This document shows, piece by piece, positions 40,399 through 51,300 of a stretch of DNA of 64,000 bases. The stretch is from contig NZ_LAZX01000094.1 in assembly GCF_000980895.1 (NCBI RefSeq), positions 310,001-374,000 of the forward strand, written 5' to 3'. A program made the translations under genes and the position numbers. The stretch's first letter is position 1; each line of letters opens with the position of its first letter. The notes under the pieces are model-generated. The model was given only the letters and a program-made list of their open reading frames with translations, did no database searches and had not been told where the DNA came from. This DNA comes from Sphingomonas sp. Ag1 (GTDB taxonomy: Bacteria; Pseudomonadota; Alphaproteobacteria; Sphingomonadales; Sphingomonadaceae).

Positions 40399-41184
40399 TC
40401 AGGCGAACACGGCCACCGACTGCATCTGCTCGGCGACCATCTCGCCCCGGCTGTTCCAGATGCCCATCTGCTGCGACGAACTGCCCGCGCGCGCATAGTC
40501 GGCGTTGGAGCGCAGCAGCCACCAGCCGTCCTCGGTCGATGGCGTCGGCCCCAGCACGTTCAGGATCCACGTCAGTGAACTCATCGGCACGTTGCGCCCG
40601 ATCAGTCGCAGCGCCGCCGGCGGCAGGCAGTCACCCACCGCGAGCAATTCCACCATCGGGTCCAGACCCTCGCGCTCGTTGAGCCGCGTCCAGCGCAGCC
40701 ATTCGGCGGGCAGCAGGTTCGGCCCGTCGCGGCGGTCGAGGAACTCGAAATTCTGCGTGAAGGCGACCGCCGGATGCCCCTTGAAGGTCGTTTCCTCCGG
40801 TCCCGGCTTCGCGAAATCGGGCACGGTCGTCACCGCATAATCCAGCTCGCTTTCGATCGCGCGCATGAAGACGAAGGTGCAGCGCAGGCCAAGCCCCGCC
40901 TCGCTCTCGATATCGGCCTGGATGAACGCCGCATTCTTGCCCCGCCGCAGCCGGTGCGCCGTTACCAGGATCGGCCCGGCCAGCGGGCCGATGAAGCTTA
41001 CCTGCGCCGACCGCAGCGGGGGCAGGTCGGTGTCGGACTGCATCGCGCAGTGCAGCGCGATCGCCGCCGACAGCCCGCCATAGCCGGTCCGCCCCTGCAG
41101 CCACCCGTCCGGGATCTCGCCGCGCCAGCCGGGGCCATCGCCCAGCGGGGTCAGGCCGTCCAGGATCTGCTTCAGGCTCGTCAT
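40399..41184 (-). CDS. Acyl-CoA thioesterase-like protein (double hot-dog)
   Basis: 261 residues. TesB/4HBT_3-type: LQGRTGYGGLSAAIALHC, LRSAQVSFIGPLAGPILVTAHRLR in two strands, GLRCTFVFMRA and the C-terminal WWLLRSNADYARAGSSSQQMGIW. Hydrolyses acyl-CoA. Start overlaps the stop of the acyl-CoA synthetase gene (ATGA), so the two form one operon and likely act on the same acyl pool. Confidence 0.88.
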   Translation of the reverse strand: MTSLKQILDGLTPLGDGPGWRGEIPDGWLQGRTGYGGLSAAIALHCAMQSDTDLPPLRSAQVSFIGPLAGPILVTAHRLRRGKNAAFIQADIESEAGLGLRCTFVFMRAIESELDYAVTTVPDFAKPGPEETTFKGHPAVAFTQNFEFLDRRDGPNLLPAEWLRWTRLNEREGLDPMVELLAVGDCLPPAALRLIGRNVPMSSLTWILNVLGPTPSTEDGWWLLRSNADYARAGSSSQQMGIWNSRGEMVAEQMQSVAVFA

Positions 41185-42725
41185 GCATTCACCCCTTCGA
41201 ATTCACCCTGGGCGAGCCGATCGCGCAGCTCGCGCTTCAATACCTTGCCGATCGCGCTGCGCGGCAGCTCGTCGGTGACGTACAGCTTCGACAGTCGCTG
41301 GGTTTTGCCCAGTTTCTCATTGACCGCTGCGCGAACCTCCTCCGCGCTCGCCGCAGCGCCGGGGCGGGGGACGTAGAAGCCGACCGGCGTCTCGCCCCAT
41401 TCCTCGCTCGGCACGCCAACGACGGTGCAATCGGCCACCGCCGGATGCTGCGCCAGCACCGCTTCCAGATCGGACGGGTAGATGTTGAACCCGCCCGAAA
41501 TGATCATGTCCTTCTTGCGGTCCATCAGGATCAGGAAGCCGTCCTCGTCGATACGCCCGACGTCGCCGTGGCGGATCCAGCGCCTGCCCTCCGCGTCATG
41601 ATATTCCGCGTCGCGCGTGGCGCCCTCGCGCTTGTGATAACCGTTCATCATCGCCGGCGAGCGCCCGACGATCTCGCCCATCTCCCCGGGCGCCACTTCG
41701 TTGCCGTCCTCGTCCAGCAGCAACGCCTCATGCCCGGGCGACAGCTTGCCGACGGTGTGCAGCTTGTCGGGGTTCTCGTCCGCCACCAGGATGAATGACG
41801 CGCCGCCCTCGGTCATGCCGTAATATTCCACCAGCTTGCCCGGCCAGCGGTTCAGGATGTCGCGCTTCAGCTCGGCCTTGAACGGCGCTGAGGTGCAGGT
41901 CTTGAAGCGGAAGGCGCTGAGGTCGAAACTGTCGAAATCGGGCAGCGCCATGATGCGCTGATATTGTACCGGCACCAGCATCGTGTGCGTCGCGCGATAT
42001 TGCTGCGCCAGCTCCAGATAACGGCGCGCATCGAACTTCTTCATCAGCACCACCGTGCCGCCCCAGGCGAGCGTCGGCAGGAAACTGACCAGCGTGGTGT
42101 TCGAATATAGCGGCGTTGCCAGCAGCGTGACGGCGGTGTCGAACCCGGCCGTGCTGTTGCGCGACAGATGCTGCCAGCGCATCGTGTGGCTCTGCACAAT
42201 CCCCTTGGGGATGCCGGTCGTGCCCGACGAGTAGATGATGTTGAACGCGTCGAGCGGCGCGATCTCGACCGGCGTCGGCGTGCTCTCCTCCGGCGCCAGC
42301 CACTGGTCCAGTTCCTCCAGCATGACGATCCGGGCCGACATCGTCTGGCCGGCCAGCGCATCGGCATTGGCGCGATCGAGGGAGACGAGGTTGGCGCCGC
42401 TGTCCTCCACCATGCCGGCGATCTGCTCCGGCGTGGCGGATGGCTGGATCGGCGCGGCGATCGAACCAGCGCGCACCGCGGCCAGGAACACGATCGACTG
42501 CGCGACGCTCGGATAGCTGACGATCGCCACCGCCTGTCCCTGCGCCGTGCCGTCGCGCTGAAGCGCCGCCGCGGCGCGGTCCATCGCCCGGTCCAGCTCG
42601 GCATAGGTGATTTGCGCGTCGCCATCGGCGATCGCCAGCTTGTCGGGCTGGTTGGCGGCGTGGCGGCGGATCAGGTCCGGCAAGGTGCCGAAATCCCGTG
42701 CGAGCAGGTCTTCAACTCTCTCCAT
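41181..42725 (-). CDS. Acyl-CoA synthetase (class I adenylate-forming enzyme)
   Basis: 514 residues. AMP-binding motifs: YSSGTTGIPKGIVQSH (P-loop-like), YYGMTEGG, RHGDVGRIDEDGFLILMDRKKDMIISGGFNIYPSDLE (in two parts), and the catalytic lysine near the C-terminus in RSAIGKVLKRELR. Activates a carboxylic acid to its CoA ester. Divergent from the SDR gene with a 67-base shared upstream region; operon partner of the thioesterase. The substrate is not readable from sequence. Confidence 0.92.
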   Translation of the reverse strand: MERVEDLLARDFGTLPDLIRRHAANQPDKLAIADGDAQITYAELDRAMDRAAAALQRDGTAQGQAVAIVSYPSVAQSIVFLAAVRAGSIAAPIQPSATPEQIAGMVEDSGANLVSLDRANADALAGQTMSARIVMLEELDQWLAPEESTPTPVEIAPLDAFNIIYSSGTTGIPKGIVQSHTMRWQHLSRNSTAGFDTAVTLLATPLYSNTTLVSFLPTLAWGGTVVLMKKFDARRYLELAQQYRATHTMLVPVQYQRIMALPDFDSFDLSAFRFKTCTSAPFKAELKRDILNRWPGKLVEYYGMTEGGASFILVADENPDKLHTVGKLSPGHEALLLDEDGNEVAPGEMGEIVGRSPAMMNGYHKREGATRDAEYHDAEGRRWIRHGDVGRIDEDGFLILMDRKKDMIISGGFNIYPSDLEAVLAQHPAVADCTVVGVPSEEWGETPVGFYVPRPGAAASAEEVRAAVNEKLGKTQRLSKLYVTDELPRSAIGKVLKRELRDRLAQGEFEGVNA

Positions 42726-42792
42726 GATTCCTGCGCTAGCGGGCGCCGCTGCCGAATGCCATACGCGACATTCGAATTTAAAGGAGAGTCAA

Positions 42793-43578
42793 ATGGACGG
42801 CGGAGTGGCAATCGTCACCGGCGGGGGTACCGGGATCGGGGCAGCGGTGGTTCGCCGGCTCGCGGCACGCGGCGTGCGCAGCGTCATCAACTATGCGCAC
42901 AGCCGTGCCGAGGCGGAGGCGCTGGCGGCAGAGGTCGGCAACGGCTCGATCGCGGTACAGGCCGACATCGCCGACGACGCCGAATGTCGGAAGCTCGTTG
43001 CCGCCGCCACTGACACCTTCGGCCGGCTCGATTTCCTCGTCAACAATGCCGGCCGTACCAAACATGTCATGCATGAGGATCTCGACGGCCTCGACGCCGA
43101 CGATTTCATCGACATTTACCGGCTGAACACCATTGCCGCCTTCCAGATGGTCCGCGCCGCTGCGCCCGCGATGCGCGAAGGGCCGATGAGCGCCGTAGTC
43201 AATATCGCCTCGATCGCCGGCATCCAGGGCGTCGGCTCCTCGATCGCCTATGCCGCTTCCAAGGGCGCGCTGATCACCATGACGCAAAGCCTCGCCCGCG
43301 TCCTGGCGCCGGCGATCCGCGTCAACGCCGTCGCGCCCGGCTATGTCGGCACCGGCTGGTTCGAAAAGTCGCTCGGCGTGGAGGGCAAAGCAAAGCTCGA
43401 CGCCAATGTCGCGCGCCGTACCCCGATGGCGATGGCTCCGCAGGCAGAGGATATCGCCGGCCCGATCGAGATGCTGCTCGACCCCGCCGGCCGCGCGATT
43501 ACCGGCGAAACCTGGCGCGTCGATGCCGGCTTCCACCTCGATACCGGCGGCAGCCGCCGTCCCGGTCGGGAGAATTGA
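42793..43578 (+). CDS. Short-chain dehydrogenase/reductase
   Basis: 261 residues; ATG 42793 with AAGGAGAG upstream. Classical SDR: TGGGTGIG cofactor loop, NNAGRT, catalytic Ser in VNIASIAGIQG, and YAASK. Oxidises or reduces a hydroxyl or keto group with NAD(P). Context with acyl-CoA synthetase, thioesterase and acyl-CoA dehydrogenases suggests a lipid-derived substrate. Confidence 0.92.
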   Translation: MDGGVAIVTGGGTGIGAAVVRRLAARGVRSVINYAHSRAEAEALAAEVGNGSIAVQADIADDAECRKLVAAATDTFGRLDFLVNNAGRTKHVMHEDLDGLDADDFIDIYRLNTIAAFQMVRAAAPAMREGPMSAVVNIASIAGIQGVGSSIAYAASKGALITMTQSLARVLAPAIRVNAVAPGYVGTGWFEKSLGVEGKAKLDANVARRTPMAMAPQAEDIAGPIEMLLDPAGRAITGETWRVDAGFHLDTGGSRRPGREN

Positions 43579-43633
43579 AGGTTGCTGGCCGCGATGTCTC
43601 GGTTCGCGGCCGATAATCTCTGGTAACAGGCCA

Positions 43634-43665
43634 TGATACCCCGCCAGCACGCCGGCGGGGTATCA
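43634..43665. terminator. Bidirectional hairpin terminator
   Basis: 12-bp perfect stem TGATACCCCGCC / GGCGGGGTATCA (43634-43645 / 43654-43665) with an 8-base loop. Lies between the convergent SDR and glutathione transferase genes. Confidence 0.7.
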
Positions 43666-43677
43666 CGGCGGGCCGGC

Positions 43678-44376
43678 TCAGCGCCCCGTGTTCGCGGTCT
43701 GGCCGAACAACACCTTCTTCGCCTCGTCGGACATCGGCGCCGGCGCGGGCTGGATCTCCTTCCCCTTGGCATAGGCGCGCTCGGTCGCCGGCCGCGCCTT
43801 GATCGCCGCGTGCCAACGCGCGATGTTGGGAAATTCGCTCAGGTCCTGCCCCTGCGCCTCGGGCAGGATCCAGGGATAGCTCGCCATATCGGCGATCGTG
43901 TAATCGTCGCCCGCCACGAACGGTCGATCTGCCAGGCGACGATCAAGAACGCCGTACAAGCGATTGGTTTCATTCAGATATCGGTTGATTGCGTAGGGCA
44001 CCTTCTCGGGCGCGTAATTGCGGAAATGGTGGTTCTGCCCCAGCATCGGTCCCAGACCGCCCATCTGCCACATCAGCCACTGGTTCACCTCGGCCCGCGC
44101 ACGCATGGTGTCCCCTCCGAAACGCCCGGTCTTTTCGGCCAGATACAACAGGATAGCGCCCGATTCGAAGACGGAGATCGGCGCACCGCCATCGGCAGGC
44201 TCATGATCGACGATCGCCGGCATCCGGTTATTGGGCGCGATCTTCAGGAAGTCGGGCTTGAACTGCTCGCCAGTGCCGATGTTCACCGGAATGATCCGGT
44301 AGGGAACGCCGGTTTCCTCCAGGAAAAGCGTGATCTTGTGCCCATTTGGTGTCGGCCAATAATGAAGATCGATCAT
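43678..44376 (-). CDS. Glutathione S-transferase (YfcG/Ure2-like)
   Basis: 232 residues. ATG 44376 is chosen because AAGGGAGAA lies 6 bases upstream; the frame extends to 44538 but reads poorly. Motifs: WPTPNGHKITLFLEE (N-terminal), NNRMPAIVD with the cis-proline, VFESGAILLYLAEKTG with Glu-Ser that bind glutathione, and the C-terminal YTIADMASYPWI. Disulfide reductase or detoxifying conjugation role. Leftward, followed upstream by an MFS pump on the same strand. Confidence 0.9.
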   Translation of the reverse strand: MIDLHYWPTPNGHKITLFLEETGVPYRIIPVNIGTGEQFKPDFLKIAPNNRMPAIVDHEPADGGAPISVFESGAILLYLAEKTGRFGGDTMRARAEVNQWLMWQMGGLGPMLGQNHHFRNYAPEKVPYAINRYLNETNRLYGVLDRRLADRPFVAGDDYTIADMASYPWILPEAQGQDLSEFPNIARWHAAIKARPATERAYAKGKEIQPAPAPMSDEAKKVLFGQTANTGR

Positions 44377-44422
44377 GCAATTCTCCCTTGTGGTTCGTGG
44401 GCCAGATGGGGGCTGGGGCCGA

Positions 44423-45631
44423 TCAGGCAAGCACCGCGCGACGCCGCACCACGCCCAGCAGGAACACGGCAAAGGTGACGGCACACAGCAACGAGGCGAG
44501 CAGGAAAGCACCGCCCGCATGGCCGCGCTCGGCACCAAAGGCCAGTGCTTGGGTCATCGCCAGCGGGCCCACGATGGCCGCGACGCTGGAGAGGCTTGCC
44601 AGCCCGCCTTGCAACGCACCCTGGTTCGCGGAGTCGACGCGGGTCGACAGGATCGCATTGATCGACGGTCCGACCAGCCCGGTCACCGCCCCGGCTGCGA
44701 TCAGCGCGTAGAGCTGCCACCCCTGCTGCGCAAAGGCGTAGAGCGCAAAGACTATCACCCCCGCCGTCAGCCCGATCAGCACCGTACGATCCTCCCCGAA
44801 CCGCTTGATCGTCGGCCCGATCAGAAACACCTGCGCCAGCATCATCGACAGGCCTGACGCGGCCAGCGACCATCCGATCGCCTTGCTGTCCCACTCCAGC
44901 GCGATGCTGACGTAAAAGGTCCAGGTCGAGGGATAGACCATATGCGCGATCTGCCACAGCAACGCGCCGATCAGCAGCGCCGCAGCACCGCCGGCGTGAA
45001 AGAGCGGGACAAACGCGCCGACCGGATTGGCACGGCGCCAGTCGAAGGGGCGGCGGTTCTCCGGCACCAGCGTCTCCGGCATCACCGCCAGGATCAGCGC
45101 CGCATTGGCGAAGGCCAGCGCCGCCGCGGCGACAAAGGGCGCGCGCGGTCCCAGGTCACCCAACAAGCCGCCGATCGCCGGCCCCAGGATGAACCCGCCA
45201 CCGAACGCCGCGCCCAGCAGGCCGAACATCCGCCCGCGCTGCTCGGGCGGCGTGACGTCCGCGATGACGGCATTGGCCGGGCCATAGGTCGCACCCGCGA
45301 TTCCGGCGATGGCGCGGCCTGCAAACAGCCAGCCGAGCGACGGCGCAAAGGCCATGAAGGCATAGTCGATCCCGAAGCAGCACAGGCTGATCAGCAATAC
45401 GCGCCGTCGGCCGTATCTGTCTGAAAGGCTGCCGATTACCGGACCGGCAAAGAAATGGGTGACGGCGTAGATCGCCAGCAGATAGCCGCCGATCCGCGTC
45501 GCATCGGCAAGATCGACGCGTCCGAGCTCTACGATCAGCGCCGGCAGAACGGGAAGCACGATCCCGAAACCGATGGAATCGATCAGCATCGCTGCGATCG
45601 CGACGGGCACGGCTGGATGATCGAATCGCAT
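44423..45631 (-). CDS. MFS efflux transporter, TetA/TCR-like
   Basis: 402 residues. ATG 45631 is chosen because GGAAGGTGAG precedes it. Twelve hydrophobic helices; motif [15 protein letters not shown] between helices 2 and 3, and the [11 protein letters not shown] start typical of the tetracycline-resistance-like group. Likely drug or metabolite efflux; the tetracycline assignment is only by family. Divergent from the acyl-CoA dehydrogenase gene across 123 bases. Confidence 0.88.
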   Translation of the reverse strand: MRFDHPAVPVAIAAMLIDSIGFGIVLPVLPALIVELGRVDLADATRIGGYLLAIYAVTHFFAGPVIGSLSDRYGRRRVLLISLCCFGIDYAFMAFAPSLGWLFAGRAIAGIAGATYGPANAVIADVTPPEQRGRMFGLLGAAFGGGFILGPAIGGLLGDLGPRAPFVAAAALAFANAALILAVMPETLVPENRRPFDWRRANPVGAFVPLFHAGGAAALLIGALLWQIAHMVYPSTWTFYVSIALEWDSKAIGWSLAASGLSMMLAQVFLIGPTIKRFGEDRTVLIGLTAGVIVFALYAFAQQGWQLYALIAAGAVTGLVGPSINAILSTRVDSANQGALQGGLASLSSVAAIVGPLAMTQALAFGAERGHAGGAFLLASLLCAVTFAVFLLGVVRRRAVLA

Positions 45632-45754
45632 CAGCTCACCTTCCGGCGAAACCGCATAGACGAACAGGTAACAGTTGTCGCTTTGCTTGCCATCGGAAAC
45701 GTGGCATGAATGCGCCATACCCGATATTCAGAATCGGCTTCGGAGAAATGATTG

Positions 45755-46975
45755 ATGGCAAGCGCCGCCGAACTGGACCGTTCCGCAGACACGATTGATG
45801 CTTTCCGCGCTGAGGCGCGCGCCTGGCTCGAAGCGAACTTCCCGCAAAGCCTGCGTGGCAAGGATAACGCCATGTCGGCCGTTGATGGTCCGACGGAGGA
45901 AACCGCCGAGCAGAAGGCGTGGCGCGAGGCGATGGGCGCCAAGGGTTGGGGCACGCCCACTTGGCCGAAGGAATATGGCGGCGGCGGGCTGACCCGCGAA
46001 CAGGCGCGCGTGCTGGGTGAGGAAATGGCGCGCATCGGCGCCTGGAACCCGATCGGCGGCATGGGCGTGATGATGTTCGGGCCGACGCTGCTGGAATATG
46101 GCAGCGAGGAGCAGAAGCAGAAGCACATCCCCGGCATCGTCCGCGGTGAAGTGCGCTGGTGCCAGGGCTATTCGGAGCCGGGCGCCGGTTCGGACCTCGC
46201 GTCCTTGCAGACCTTCGCCGAGGACAAGGGCGATCATTACATCGTCAACGGCCAGAAGACCTGGACGAGCGGCGGCCAGTGGGCGGACAAGTGCTTCGCG
46301 CTGGTGCGCACCGACAAGACGCAGAAGCATGCCGGCATCAGCTTCCTGCTGATCGACATGGATGCCGAGGGCGTCGAAACCCGCCCGATCAAGCTGATCT
46401 CTGGCGCCTCGCCCTTCTGCGAGACCTTCTTCACCAACGTGAAGGTGCCCAAGGAGAATTTGGTCGGCCAGGAAGGGCAGGGCTGGACCATCGGCACCCG
46501 GCTGCTGCAGCACGAGCGTAATTCGCTTTCCGGCGGCGGCGGCTCGCAGGGCCGCATGAACCAGGGCGAGCAGATCCCGTCGATCGCGAAGAAGTATCGC
46601 GGGGTCGATGCCGAAGGGAAGCTGGCCGATAGCGACCTGCGCACCCGCATCATCAAGCATGAGATGGACCAGCGCGCCTTCGCGCTCACGCTGCGCCGTG
46701 CGGCACTCGAGGCCAAGGGCAATGCCGGTCCGTCCGCCGCCACCAGCGTGATGAAGAACGTCGGCGCCCGCATCACTCAGGATCGCGCCGAACTGGCGAT
46801 CGAGATCATGGGCATGCAGGGCCTCGGCTGGGAAGGCGAGGGCTTCAGCAACGAGGAACTGGCGGCAACCCGCACTTGGCTGTGGGGGAAGGCGGTGTCG
46901 ATCTACGGCGGTTCGACCGAGATCCAGAACAACGTCATCGCGAAGCGCATCCTGGGGATGCTCGACCACCAGTAA
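45755..46975 (+). CDS. Acyl-CoA dehydrogenase
   Basis: 406 residues. ATG 45755 with GGAGAA upstream. N-terminal helical domain with KGWGTPTWPKEYGGGGL, middle domain RWCQGYSEPGAGSDLASLQT and KTWTSGGQWADKC, and C-terminal YGGSTEIQNNVIAKRILGM. FAD-dependent alpha,beta-desaturation of acyl-CoA. Pairs with the next gene, as in heteromeric acyl-CoA dehydrogenases of steroid or dicarboxylate breakdown (inference). Confidence 0.93.
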   Translation: MASAAELDRSADTIDAFRAEARAWLEANFPQSLRGKDNAMSAVDGPTEETAEQKAWREAMGAKGWGTPTWPKEYGGGGLTREQARVLGEEMARIGAWNPIGGMGVMMFGPTLLEYGSEEQKQKHIPGIVRGEVRWCQGYSEPGAGSDLASLQTFAEDKGDHYIVNGQKTWTSGGQWADKCFALVRTDKTQKHAGISFLLIDMDAEGVETRPIKLISGASPFCETFFTNVKVPKENLVGQEGQGWTIGTRLLQHERNSLSGGGGSQGRMNQGEQIPSIAKKYRGVDAEGKLADSDLRTRIIKHEMDQRAFALTLRRAALEAKGNAGPSAATSVMKNVGARITQDRAELAIEIMGMQGLGWEGEGFSNEELAATRTWLWGKAVSIYGGSTEIQNNVIAKRILGMLDHQ

Positions 46976-47091
46976 TCGCTGGTTTGTTATTCGGTTAGGC
47001 GCGGGCGAACGCGTCGGAGAGGGCCGGGTCGAGGAGCGGGCGCACAGACGTCCGCCCTCCCCGGCAGGTCCTTCGTTAAAGGGTTTGAGAA

Positions 47092-48162
47092 ATGGCGTTG
47101 CTGAACGACGAACAGGTGATGTTGCGCGACATGGCGCGCGAGTGGGCCGACAATGAGTCGCCAACCACCGCGTTCCGCAAGCTGCTCGACGCAGCACCGG
47201 CCAAGGGGTTCGATCCCGAGGCATGGAATACGATTGGCCAGATGGGGTGGGCGGGCATTCTCATCCCCGAGGAATTCGGTGGCTCTGCCTTCGGTTATCT
47301 ATCGCTCGGACTGGTGGTCGAGCAGCTCGGCCGCAATCTGGCTGTGAGCCCGCTGTCTTCGACCGCAGTCGCGGCAAGCGCGATCGCGACGGGCACGTCC
47401 GACGCGGCAAAGTCCGACTGGCTGGGCAAGCTCGCCAGCGGCGAGGCGGTTGCCACGCTCGCGATCGATGAAGGCCCGCTGCACACCGGTGTCGATAATC
47501 TCCAAACTACCGTGTCGGGCAGTTCGCTGAGTGGTGCCAAGAAGTTCGTCGCCGAGGGTGACGGCGCTGACGTGTTCGTCGTGGCCGCTGCTGATGGCCT
47601 CTATGTCGTGGCGAAGGGTGAGGGGGTCACCGTCCACACGCGCCGCATGGCGGACAGCCGCAGCCATGCCGACGTCACCTTCACCAACGCGCCGGCTGAG
47701 AAGCTCGGCGGGCCGGAGCTCAGCCGCGCCATTGTCGATCGCGCCACTGCCGTCACCACAGCGGAAATGCTTGGCATGGCGGAGAACGCGTTCAGCCAGA
47801 CGCTCGACTACCTCAAGCAGCGCGTGCAGTTCGGCCAGGTCCTGTCGACCTTCCAGGCGCTGCAGCACCGCATGGCAAAGATGAAGACCGAAATCGAGCT
47901 GATGCGGTCCGCCGTTGAGGGCGCGTTGGAAGCAATCGACGCAAATCGTTCGGACGTCGACCAGGCGGTCAGCCTGGCAAAGGCGGTGGCGAATGACACG
48001 CTGCGTCTTGTCAGCCGTGAGATGGTGCAGCTGCACGGCGGCGTCGGCATGACCGACGAATATGATGCCGGCCTCTATCTGAAGCGCTCCGCCGTGCTGG
48101 AGACGATGTGGGGCAATGCCAGCTACCATCGTGACCGTTTTGCGCGGCTCAACGGATATTAA
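47092..48162 (+). CDS. Acyl-CoA dehydrogenase-like protein (partner subunit)
   Basis: 356 residues, shorter than the preceding enzyme. Shows MLRDMAREWADNESPTTAFRKLL, MGWAGILIPEEFGGSAFGYL and the C-terminal LVSREMVQLHGGVGMTDEYDAGLYLKR in two parts. The family includes small subunits of heterotetrameric acyl-CoA dehydrogenases. The 116-base gap before it has no gene. The two dehydrogenases are probably cotranscribed. Confidence 0.9.
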   Translation: MALLNDEQVMLRDMAREWADNESPTTAFRKLLDAAPAKGFDPEAWNTIGQMGWAGILIPEEFGGSAFGYLSLGLVVEQLGRNLAVSPLSSTAVAASAIATGTSDAAKSDWLGKLASGEAVATLAIDEGPLHTGVDNLQTTVSGSSLSGAKKFVAEGDGADVFVVAAADGLYVVAKGEGVTVHTRRMADSRSHADVTFTNAPAEKLGGPELSRAIVDRATAVTTAEMLGMAENAFSQTLDYLKQRVQFGQVLSTFQALQHRMAKMKTEIELMRSAVEGALEAIDANRSDVDQAVSLAKAVANDTLRLVSREMVQLHGGVGMTDEYDAGLYLKRSAVLETMWGNASYHRDRFARLNGY

Positions 48163-48332
48163 AACACGTTACAGTAATTCCGGTATGGAGGCGGGTGTTC
48201 TCTGCAACACCCGCCATATTTATACTTGCCGAACGCTGGTGAGCCGCATTGTCGCTTGACCTTACGGAAAGTGCGTCGTCTATTCGATGATACGGTACGG
48301 CCCGAATAGAGGCTGACCGCATCGGGAGAGAG

Positions 48333-51300
48333 ATGATGGCGAAAGCGCTTTTCGTCCGCGGCACCGCATGTTCGGCGCTCGCGTGGGCCCTTCTCACCGC
48401 CGGAACGGCGCACGCACAGATCGGCGGCGACCCCACGGCCATCCAGTCGGCACCGGCCACCAACGACACGGCAGCACCAGACATCGTCGTCACCGGCACG
48501 CTGATCCGCGGCACGCCGGAGAATTTGGCCGTGCCGGTGGATGTCATCTCCAGCGAGGAACTGGCGAAGCAGGGCGCACCGACGGCGGTCGATCTGCTCA
48601 AGAACCTGACCGTGGCGAACGGCACGGTGGGTGACGCCAATCAGTTCGACACGCGCGCGCAAGGCTCCGAAGGTGTTGCCTCGGTCAACTTGCGTGGTCT
48701 GGGGCCGCAGCGTACCCTGGTGCTCCTCAACGGCAAGCGCATGGTGCCATCCGGGCTCGGCATCCCGATCGTCGACGTCAACATGTTCCCGACCTCCGCG
48801 ATCGGCCGGGTCGAAATCCTGAAAGATGGCGCCGCGGCGACCTATGGGTCGGACGCCATCGCCGGCGTGGTGAACTTCATCACGCGCACTGATCAGCAAG
48901 GCTTCCTCGTTTCCGGTGACTATCGCTGGATCAAGGGGTCGAACGGCGATTACGGCGCGGCGGCGTCGTACGGGCACAAACAGGACAATTTTCGTGTCTT
49001 TGCCTCGATCGGCTATCAGCGGCGCTCCGAGCTTCGCTTCACCGATCGTGATTACGCGGTGCAGCCCTATCCCACCAACCCACAAGGTGCGTGGACCGGG
49101 GGCGGCAGCCCCGGCAACTTCGATTTCAACGGTACGGTCGGCGGCATCAATCTCACGACTGATCTCGGTTGCCAAGGGCTCGGCGGCTTCCGCAGCGCGC
49201 CCGGCTCCAACACCGACCGTTGCTTCACGCAATTCGGCCAGTTCGATAATCTGATCGAGCCGGAGGAGCGCTTCCAGGCCTTCCTCGACACCGAGTTCGA
49301 CGTGGCTGACAATGCGTCGCTTCGCCTGACGGGGCTGTATTCGTTCACCAACACCCGGGTGACGAGCTCGCCCAGCTACCTGCCGACACTGCCGCCATCG
49401 ACAAACGCGGCGTTCGGCAATGGCTCGCTGTTCGTCATCCCCGGCTATGCACCGGCGCTGCGTGACTATTGCGCATTGTACGGCGCGCAGGCGGGGTGCT
49501 CGCGCTCTGCGTCCGGCGCACTCGACAGCGCGGTCGCGCTGCCGGTGCTGTTCCGGCCCTTCCTGCTCGGCGGCAATCCCTTGTTCGAAAGCCGCAGCAA
49601 CGATCGCGGCTCCGCCGTGTCGAAGCGCGAGACGGAGGCGATGCGCTTCACCGCCGACCTTCATATCGAAGTCAGCAGCAACATCGATTTCACGACGGGC
49701 TTCACCTTCAGCGAATATCATCGCGACTATGACGGCACCGACACCTTCGGCGATCTGCTGCAAAACGCGATGGCGGGCTTCGGCGGGCCCAATTGCGCCT
49801 ATGCGTCAACCGCCTCGCGCGCTGGGCTGACCCCGGCGCAGCTGGCGGGCCTTGCGGGCACCAACGGCTGTACGTTCTTCAACCCTTTCTCGACCGCGAT
49901 ACCGGCCAACGCAGTCACCGGCATCCTCAACCCTAACTTCGCGGGCACGCGCAATCCTGCCGGCTTCAATCTCTCGCCCGGCGCTGGCCTCATCAATGAC
50001 CTGGCGACCATCGACCTGTTCTTCCGCACGCCCAACACGCAGGTTCGTACCCAGCAATATGTCGGCGACGTCGCGCTTTCGGGCCGTACCGGCATCCGGC
50101 TGTGGGCCGACAGGGATATCGGATTTGCGGTGGGCGGCCAGTATCGCAAGAACACGTTCCAGACGCTGCTCAACAACGACGCCAATATCGCTGTGACGCC
50201 GTGCCCGGGAACGCCGCTCAACCCGAATGCGACCTGTAACCCGCAAACCGGGGCGCTCGGCTTCCTCGGCACCAATCCCGAACGCACGGCGGACGCCGAT
50301 GTGTACGCCCTGTTCGCCGAGCTGCAGATCCCGATCATCGACGCGATCAACCTGCAATTGTCGGCGCGGTATGAGGATTACCGCGGCAACGTGGGCTCCA
50401 CCTTTGATCCGCAGGCGCGCCTGAAGATCGAGCTGACCGACTGGCTCGGCATCCGCGGCGGCGTCGGCACCAGTTTCCGTGGGCCGCCGCCTCAGAACCT
50501 GTCGGGCTCCGGCGTGTCGCTGCAGGTGATCGGCACCGGTTTCCGCGCGGTGGAGATCTTCGGCAATCCAAACCTGCGCCCGGAAAGCGCAACCACCTAT
50601 AATGGCGGCATCCTGATCGATCGCGGGCCGTTCAACGCCAGCCTCGACTATTGGCGCTACGACCTGAAGGGGCCGATCGAATCGGAGCCGGTGTCCGGGC
50701 TGGCCAATGCGCTGTTCGGCGCGAGTGGCACCGCCAATTGCGGCAATCCGGCCTTTGCCGCACTCCAGTCGCGCTTCACCTTCAACGCAGCGGGTTGCGG
50801 CATCAACAATGTCAGCCGCCTGCGTACGCAGGTGTTCAACAGCGCAGACGTGAAGACGTCCGGCCTTGATTTCACCGCCAGCTATCGGGGTGAACTCGGC
50901 CCCGTCGAACTCACCGTGGGCGGCGCTGCGACCTATGTCATCGATTATGATATCAAGGATCTGTTCGTCGAAGGCATTCTGGTGCAGCCAGCGTTCGACG
51001 CGGTCGGAAAGCTGAATTTTCAGACCACCGCATACCCGATCCCGCAATGGCGCGGGAACTGGTACGTGCAGGGGGACACCGGGCCACATTCGCTGAGGCT
51101 CCAGTTCAACTATGTCGACGGCTATACCGATCAGCGCGGTCCCGCCATTTTCGGGCCCAACGCGGGTGCACTGGCTGGAGCGTCGGTAACCCGCGGCAAG
51201 GAAATCGGATCTTGGCGGACGTTCGACGCGACGTACCGTCTGGCGCTTGACACCGGCACGACCTTCACGCTTGCGGCGGTCAACATCTTCAACCGCGACC